NCBI GenBank assembly: GCA_002497245.1 | Contig: DANB01000015.1 | Coordinates: 45,182 to 71,052, forward strand | Origin: Euryarchaeota archaeon UBA439 | GTDB lineage: Archaea; Thermoplasmatota; Poseidoniia; Poseidoniales; Thalassarchaeaceae | Direction: 5' to 3' | Length of the DNA stretch: 25,871 bases | In this document: piece by piece, positions 22,308 to 25,871 of the stretch | How the letters are laid out: each line of letters opens with the position of its first letter | Numbering within the stretch: the stretch's first letter is position 1 | Program-made: the position numbers and the translations under genes | Notes under the pieces: model-generated | The model's database searches: none | What the model saw: only the letters and a program-made list of their open reading frames with translations | What the model was told of the DNA's origin: nothing

Positions 22308-23861
22308 ATGTCTGGTGTGAAGGAACGTATCGACGAACTTCGTCGCAGAAAAGCCCAATCTGAAGCAGGTGGGGGACAAAAAAGAATTGCAGCACAGCAT
22401 TCAAAAGGAAAGTTGACTGCTAGGGAAAGAATTGAACAATTATTAGATGCAGACTCATTTATGGAAGTTGATTCTCTTGTAGAACATAGATGTAGAGACT
22501 TTGATATGGATAAAAATGTAATACCTGGGGATGGAGTCATTTGTGGCCACGGTACTATCAATGGTAAAGTAGTATATTGCTTTGCTCAAGACTTCACAGT
22601 ATATGGAGGATCATTAGGAGAAATGCACGGCCTAAAAATTTGTAAGATCCTAGATATGGCACTTAAGACAGGCGCACCGGTAATTGGATTGAATGACAGC
22701 GGAGGTGCAAGAATTCAGGAAGGAGTTGCAAGCCTAGGATCATATGCAGAAATATTTTTCAGAAACGTAAGAGCTAGTGGAGTAATACCACAAATCTCAG
22801 TAATAATGGGACCTTGTGCAGGAGGTGCTGTTTATTCACCTGCAATAACTGACTTCGTAATTATGGTTGACAAAACTTCGCACATGTTTATTACTGGCCC
22901 AGAAGTGATAAAAACTGTAACTAACGAAGAAGTATCTTTTGAAGAATTAGGAGGAGCTGGAACTCATGCTAGTAAATCAGGAGTCACTCACTTCACGGCA
23001 GAAAATGATGATGATGCGTTAGAAATAGTAAGAGAGCTTATTCAACTATTACCATCAAATAATCTAGAAAAACCACCAACGAAATCAACAAATGATTCTC
23101 TCTCAAGAAGTTGCGAAAAATTAGATGATTTAGTACCAGAAAATGCTTCGCAACCTTACGATATGGTCACAGTCATTGAAGAAATTGTTGACGATGGAGC
23201 TTTTCTAGAAGTACAAGCCGATTATGCTCCGAATATTATCGTAGGTTATTCACGATTAGGAGGGCATACAATAGGTATTGTTGCAAACCAACCGAAAATA
23301 TTAGCAGGTTGTTTAGATATTGATGCATCAGTTAAGGCGGCGAGATTTGTTAGATTTTGTGATGCATTTAACATACCTATTTTGACTTTAGTAGATGTAC
23401 CGGGTTTCTTACCCGGTGCCAATCAAGAGTGGGGGGGGATAATTAGGCACGGAGCAAAATTACTCTATGCTTATGCGGAAGCCACTGTCCCTAAAATTAC
23501 AGTAATCACTAGGAAAGCATATGGTGGAGCATATGACGTAATGTCGTCAAAACATATTCGAGGCGATTATAACATTGCTTGGCCAAGTGCTCAACTTGCA
23601 GTAATGGGGGCAGAGGGTGCTGTTCAAATAATTCATAGAAGAAGAATTAACAGTGCCGGAAACCCAGAACAAGAAAGAGAAAGACTTGTTGAAGATTATA
23701 ATGAAACTTTTGCTAATCCATATCAAGCAGCTGCCTTAGGATATTTAGATGATGTAATAAAACCAAGAGATTCGAGGAAAGTCCTAGTTAAGGCACTCGG
23801 CGCTCTACTCGATAAAGAAGAAACAAGGCCTGAAAGAAAACATGGGAATATACCGCTTTAG
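22308..23861 (+). CDS. pccB: Acyl-CoA (propionyl-CoA) carboxylase, carboxyltransferase subunit
   Basis: A 517-residue carboxyltransferase of the crotonase fold; it moves CO2 from biotin to propionyl-CoA (or acetyl-CoA). N-terminal blocks: KLTARERIEQLLD, GDGVICGHGTINGK, DFTVYGGSLGEMH, LNDSGGARIQEGV and GPCAGGAVYSPA. C-terminal blocks: DIDASVKAARFVRFCDAF, LVDVPGFLPGANQEWGGI, RKAYGGAYDVMSSKH and WPSAQLAVMGAEGAVQII. The Asp in GGAYDVM is the residue known in actinobacterial PccB to favour propionyl-CoA. The length is typical. The same family includes decarboxylase alpha subunits, so a methylmalonyl-CoA decarboxylase cannot be excluded by sequence alone. Ten bases separate its stop from the next start, and it is followed by the biotin carrier. 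Confidence 0.94.
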   Translation: MSGVKERIDELRRRKAQSEAGGGQKRIAAQHSKGKLTARERIEQLLDADSFMEVDSLVEHRCRDFDMDKNVIPGDGVICGHGTINGKVVYCFAQDFTVYGGSLGEMHGLKICKILDMALKTGAPVIGLNDSGGARIQEGVASLGSYAEIFFRNVRASGVIPQISVIMGPCAGGAVYSPAITDFVIMVDKTSHMFITGPEVIKTVTNEEVSFEELGGAGTHASKSGVTHFTAENDDDALEIVRELIQLLPSNNLEKPPTKSTNDSLSRSCEKLDDLVPENASQPYDMVTVIEEIVDDGAFLEVQADYAPNIIVGYSRLGGHTIGIVANQPKILAGCLDIDASVKAARFVRFCDAFNIPILTLVDVPGFLPGANQEWGGIIRHGAKLLYAYAEATVPKITVITRKAYGGAYDVMSSKHIRGDYNIAWPSAQLAVMGAEGAVQIIHRRRINSAGNPEQERERLVEDYNETFANPYQAAALGYLDDVIKPRDSRKVLVKALGALLDKEETRPERKHGNIPL

Positions 23862-23871
23862 GGGTTTAAAA

Positions 23872-24066
23872 ATGGAAAAGGAAAGAATTGATTTACTGAA
23901 GAAAGTTGCAATAGCAGCTGTAATGTTAAGAACTTCAGAAGGGGATTCAATTAGAATATCAGAATATAGATTAAGAGGGAATGAATGGATTACTGATCAC
24001 AGAAGAATGTTGTTAGGAAAAAGGAATTTATCTTCTTTCAGAACAAAAAGAAGTATCACGAGGTGA
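23872..24066 (+). CDS. Small basic protein between carboxyltransferase and biotin carrier
   Basis: A 64-residue protein with no membrane helix: MEKERIDLLKKVAIAAVMLR, a short loop, then ISEYRLRGNEWITDHRRMLL and a basic end (RNLSSFRTKRSITR). I do not recognise it. Its place and size match the small extra subunits (epsilon- or delta-like) found between carboxyltransferase and carrier genes in several biotin-dependent carboxylase and decarboxylase operons. The A-I-A-A-V start helix is reminiscent of those. The ATG at 23872 is preferred over the in-frame ATG at 23842, which lies inside the upstream gene. The stop is inside the AGGTGA that serves the next gene. Confidence 0.6.
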   Translation: MEKERIDLLKKVAIAAVMLRTSEGDSIRISEYRLRGNEWITDHRRMLLGKRNLSSFRTKRSITR

Positions 24067-24070
24067 TTTT

Positions 24071-24475
24071 GTGAAAGAAAAGAGAAAAATCACAGTAGAT
24101 GATGAAGATTTTGAAGTTACAATGGAAAGGAATGGAGATTCATGGATTGTTGAAATTGAGGGAGTTACATTTAATGTAAAAACAGAAGGAGGTTTACATA
24201 ACTCTAAACAAACTAGGAAAAGAGGAAGTAGCAAAAGAAAACTTTCAGGGAAAATTTCTTCTTCGATACCTGGTAAAATCGTATCACTAAATGTTTCTTT
24301 AGACCAAATAGTCGAACAAGGTCAAGTAATTATGATCTTAGAAGCAATGAAAATGCAAAATGAGATTCAGGCACCAATTTCAGGCAAAGTAGTTGAAATT
24401 AATTGTAGTTCTGGTGAAAGTATTGAAGCAAACATGCCATTGGTAGTGATTGACCCTATAGATGGCAAGGACTAG
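24071..24475 (+). CDS. Biotin carboxyl carrier protein
   Basis: A 134-residue carrier. The C-terminal 75 residues are a biotinyl domain: SIPGKIVSLNVSLDQIVEQG, the attachment motif EAMKMQNE with Lys94, and APISGKVVEINCSSGESIEA. The N-terminal 50 residues (VDDEDFEVTMERNGDSWIVE) form a small beta domain as in propionyl-CoA carboxylase carriers. A basic linker (KQTRKRGSSKRK) joins them. It starts with GTG at 24071, five bases after AGGTGA, which decides the start. The carrier is free-standing, not fused to biotin carboxylase. The ligase domain at 8283-9656 would modify it. Confidence 0.93.
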   Translation: MKEKRKITVDDEDFEVTMERNGDSWIVEIEGVTFNVKTEGGLHNSKQTRKRGSSKRKLSGKISSSIPGKIVSLNVSLDQIVEQGQVIMILEAMKMQNEIQAPISGKVVEINCSSGESIEANMPLVVIDPIDGKD

Positions 24476-24510
24476 ATAATTTCAATTAATGAGTAATGAG
24501 TGGGTTGATT

Positions 24511-24741
24511 ATGAAGAGTTGCGATTACGGAGATTGTTCAGAGAACGGAGTCAATATTAGCAGACTATCTCCTGAAGGTTTTCTAGTCGCAACTGGAAAT
24601 AAAGCATATTCATTTAGAGAAGCTTACAAAAGATTTCATTATTGTGAATTACATCATGAATTATTAATGAAGAATGTGTGGAACAGAGTTAGAAAAAATG
24701 ATGATAAAGACGATGATCATGTAGCGCCTACTGCGATATAA
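24511..24741 (+). CDS. Small Cys/His-rich protein, possible zinc-binding
   Basis: A 76-residue protein of unknown family. It starts MKSCDYGDCSENG and has YCELHHELL near residue 45; two Cys (C-x4-C) and a later C-x2-H-H could bind one zinc. The C-terminus is charged, with a D/K-rich run (RKNDDKDDDH). An in-frame ATG at 24496 would add five residues; the later ATG is chosen because a GGTTGATT precedes it closely, but this is not certain. It follows the biotin carrier by 35 bases and abuts the stop of the convergent aIF6 gene. No link to carboxylation can be shown. Confidence 0.55.
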   Translation: MKSCDYGDCSENGVNISRLSPEGFLVATGNKAYSFREAYKRFHYCELHHELLMKNVWNRVRKNDDKDDDHVAPTAI

Positions 24742-25404
24742 TCAGATTAGACCTAATGCATCTTCAATACGATTTAATTCAGGCCCAGTTGAACCAGAAC
24801 CAACAAGAGCATTATTCTCAGAAGTAACACATCCAGCACCAACATATGGAGAACCGAAGCAAACTGTACCCACCATTATTGGTACATTCATAACAGATTC
24901 GATCACCTTGACTTCAGAAGAGGTCACATCGGGATGTGAAAGAATTCCCTTGTTATTAGAAACTAACAAAGAACCAACAGTATCTTGTCCTGCAACTCTA
25001 GTTCTTGCTGTTTTAACACCTAGTACTTCACCTATCAGTTCAACTCCAGGAGTAGGGATAGATTTGCTAACTACCGCACCATAATCATTGCATTCTAATA
25101 AATTTCCTGCAGCATTAACTCCACTTTCCAAAATGACTATTTCACCGAAACTCGATAGAGTATCTAGATCTTCTTCTGTTGCAATATCTGCGACAGCTAT
25201 TCCTTTGCTGTTCCCTACAATTAAACTACCTAGTAAAGATGAACCTCCGATTAATATTGGATTCATCTCTAAATCAAATGCCTGTTCTATTTCTTCTATT
25301 GCAGATTTATCAAGTGAAGAAGGATAAAACAAATTATTTCCTATAATGCTCAAGTAAACCCCTACTTGAGAATTACCTAGTATATCACCTGTTGAAATTG
25401 TCAT
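24742..25404 (-). CDS. eif6: Translation initiation factor aIF6
   Basis: A 220-residue pentein-fold protein that binds the large ribosomal subunit and prevents early joining with the small one. Typical pieces: FGEIVILESGVNAAGNLLEC, NDYGAVVSKSIP, RVAGQDTVGSLLVSNNKGIL, HPDVTSSEV, and MVGTVCFGSPYVGAGCVTSE followed by NALVGSGSTGPELNRIEDAL. The length is standard (about 220). The ATG follows GGAGAC at a normal distance. It is located next to the 5S and 23S genes on the same strand, a plausible grouping of ribosome functions, but it has its own TATA-like element. Confidence 0.95.
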   Translation of the reverse strand: MTISTGDILGNSQVGVYLSIIGNNLFYPSSLDKSAIEEIEQAFDLEMNPILIGGSSLLGSLIVGNSKGIAVADIATEEDLDTLSSFGEIVILESGVNAAGNLLECNDYGAVVSKSIPTPGVELIGEVLGVKTARTRVAGQDTVGSLLVSNNKGILSHPDVTSSEVKVIESVMNVPIMVGTVCFGSPYVGAGCVTSENNALVGSGSTGPELNRIEDALGLI

Positions 25405-25442
25405 ATGAGTGTCTCCTTCATTTTATGGCTACGCCCATGAAT

Positions 25443-25451
25443 GTTATAATT
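25443..25451 (-). promoter_or_regulatory. Candidate TATA box of aIF6
   Basis: AATTATAAC on the minus strand, about 40 bases before the aIF6 ATG, just after the end of the 5S gene. It predicts a leader of about 17 bases that includes the GGAGAC ribosome site. Confidence 0.4.
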
Positions 25452-25455
25452 GTGC

Positions 25456-25472
25456 GGGGAGGAAAGAGAGTG
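25456..25472 (-). terminator. Pyrimidine-rich tract after 5S rRNA
   Basis: On the minus strand the 5S gene is followed by CACTCTCTTTCCTCCCC, a pyrimidine run of the kind at which archaeal polymerase stops. ACTCTC within it is also the complement of GAGAGT before the 5S gene, so part of it may belong to a processing stem. Confidence 0.4.
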
Positions 25473-25474
25473 TG

Positions 25475-25590
25475 GCACAACGACAATCGTTCCCGTGGGC
25501 TTTCGCACCACAGTACAGGAAATGACGCAGAAGGGCTTGACTTCCGGGTTCGAGATGGGACCGGGTAGTACACCTTCGCTATGGTCGTGC
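25475..25590 (-). rRNA. rrf: 5S ribosomal RNA
   Basis: About 116 bases in the 5S pattern. On the minus strand GACCATAGCGAAGG, CCCGGTCCCATCTCGAACCC, GGAAGTCAAGCCC and GTGGTGCGAAAGCCCACGGG are the helix I/II, loop B/C and loop D/E landmarks. The ends GCACGAC and GTTGTGC pair as helix I, which sets the borders to within a few bases. Flanking GAGAGT and ACTCTC extend the stem and probably serve processing. It lies about 100 bases after the 23S gene on the same strand, so it is likely part of the same transcript. Confidence 0.95.
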
Positions 25591-25689
25591 ACAACTCTCT
25601 TTCGAATGTGATGAATTGATATGCCCATTGGACAGAGGCCCACAATAGAGCCCTGTGTTAATTTAACTAATATTAGTGTGTGTAAGAAA
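25591..25689 (-). other. 23S-5S spacer with hairpin and palindrome
   Basis: The AT-rich spacer holds a hairpin at 25632-25656 (ACAG/CTGT and GGC/GCC arms), a perfect 12-base palindrome ACTAATATTAGT (25666-25677) and a direct repeat TGATGAAT at 25609-25616 that recurs at 25691-25698, the 23S border. These may be processing signals. No tRNA lies here. Confidence 0.5.
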
Positions 25690-25871
25690 TTGATGAATGC
25701 TCGGGGGGTTAGTGCAGCTGGGCTGAATACCTCGGGCGAACCCTCGGTACTTACACCCGCTGTCTATCAAACTCATCTTCTATGAGTCCCCTGAGATGCC
25801 TCGTCTTTCGGATGACTTCGAGCTTAGATGCTTTCAGCTCTTATCCACTGGAGCGTGGCTACCCAGCATTG
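25690..25871 (-). rRNA. rrl: 23S ribosomal RNA, 3' end (partial)
   Basis: The right edge holds the last ~180 bases of 23S rRNA, read on the minus strand. Landmarks from 5' to 3' are CTGAAAGCATCTAAGC, TGAGTTTGATAGACAGCGGG, TGTAAGTACCGAGGG and TGCACTAACCCCCCGAGC near the 3' end, all matching the domain VI end of large-subunit rRNA. The rest of the gene lies beyond the window. The exact 3' end is uncertain by about 10 bases. Confidence 0.95.

Noticed and set aside
25401..25645. Two open frames of 75-80 codons on the minus strand
   Set aside because: They run through the 5S rRNA gene and its flanks; the sequence is explained by rRNA.
1..25871. CRISPR arrays, insertion sequences, integrases, defence genes or prophage
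   Set aside because: No regularly spaced repeats, transposase-like frames or phage genes were seen; gene content is housekeeping and metabolic.

Overview
The window looks like a piece of a chromosome from an uncultured heterotrophic archaeon, most probably Thermoplasmatota close to Marine Group II (Poseidoniales). Archaeal RNA polymerase subunits in the order H-B-A'-A'', aIF6, a Pop5-like RNase P protein and archaeal-type rRNA make it an archaeon. An unsplit rpoB, AT-rich coding sequence, an aerobic-style Rieske/cytochrome b cluster and a propionyl-CoA/methylmalonyl-CoA module point to that group. The lineage call is inference from gene content; no tree was built.

Layout. (1) 1-8012, minus strand: rpoH-rpoB-rpoA1-rpoA2 in one operon, with ATGA overlaps between the last three genes; rpoA2 runs off the left edge. 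(2) 8013-8282: a divergent intergenic region with a GC-rich, structured stretch. (3) 8283-11241: a methyltransferase/biotin-protein-ligase fusion on plus, facing a Pop5-like protein, an FtsZ-family GTPase and a TPR protein on minus. (4) 11383-18145, plus: a respiratory cluster made of a secreted CxCH domain protein, a small membrane protein, a Rieske protein, a b6-type cytochrome b, a 928-residue fusion of a subunit-IV-like cytochrome b domain with an HdrD-like iron-sulfur/CCG module, a 2[4Fe-4S] ferredoxin and a two-helix membrane protein. A small minus-strand membrane gene interrupts it. (5) 18158-20888, minus: asparagine synthetase, a possible 38-residue membrane protein and a polyprenol/phytol-kinase-like protein. 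(6) 20910-24741: MeaB and the B12-binding mutase subunit on minus, divergent from the carboxyltransferase, a small basic protein, the biotin carrier and a small Cys/His protein on plus. (7) 24742-25871, minus: aIF6, 5S rRNA and the 3' end of 23S rRNA.

How the genes fit together. The carboxyltransferase and biotin carrier would make methylmalonyl-CoA from propionyl-CoA, the mutase subunit with MeaB would carry it to succinyl-CoA, and the ligase domain at 8283-9656 would biotinylate the carrier. No biotin carboxylase, epimerase or large mutase subunit is in the window. The respiratory cluster reads as a cytochrome bc/b6f-like complex whose C-terminal cytochrome b half carries a cytoplasmic HdrD-like electron-transfer module, so cytoplasmic donors (perhaps the adjacent ferredoxin or thiols) may exchange electrons with the quinone pool through it.

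The strongest unusual signals are this subunit-IV/HdrD fusion, a shared helix-hairpin-helix-like N-terminal domain on RpoH and RpoA'' (24 of 44 residues identical), a cysteine-bearing insertion in A', and departures from consensus at near-universal RNA polymerase active-centre positions.
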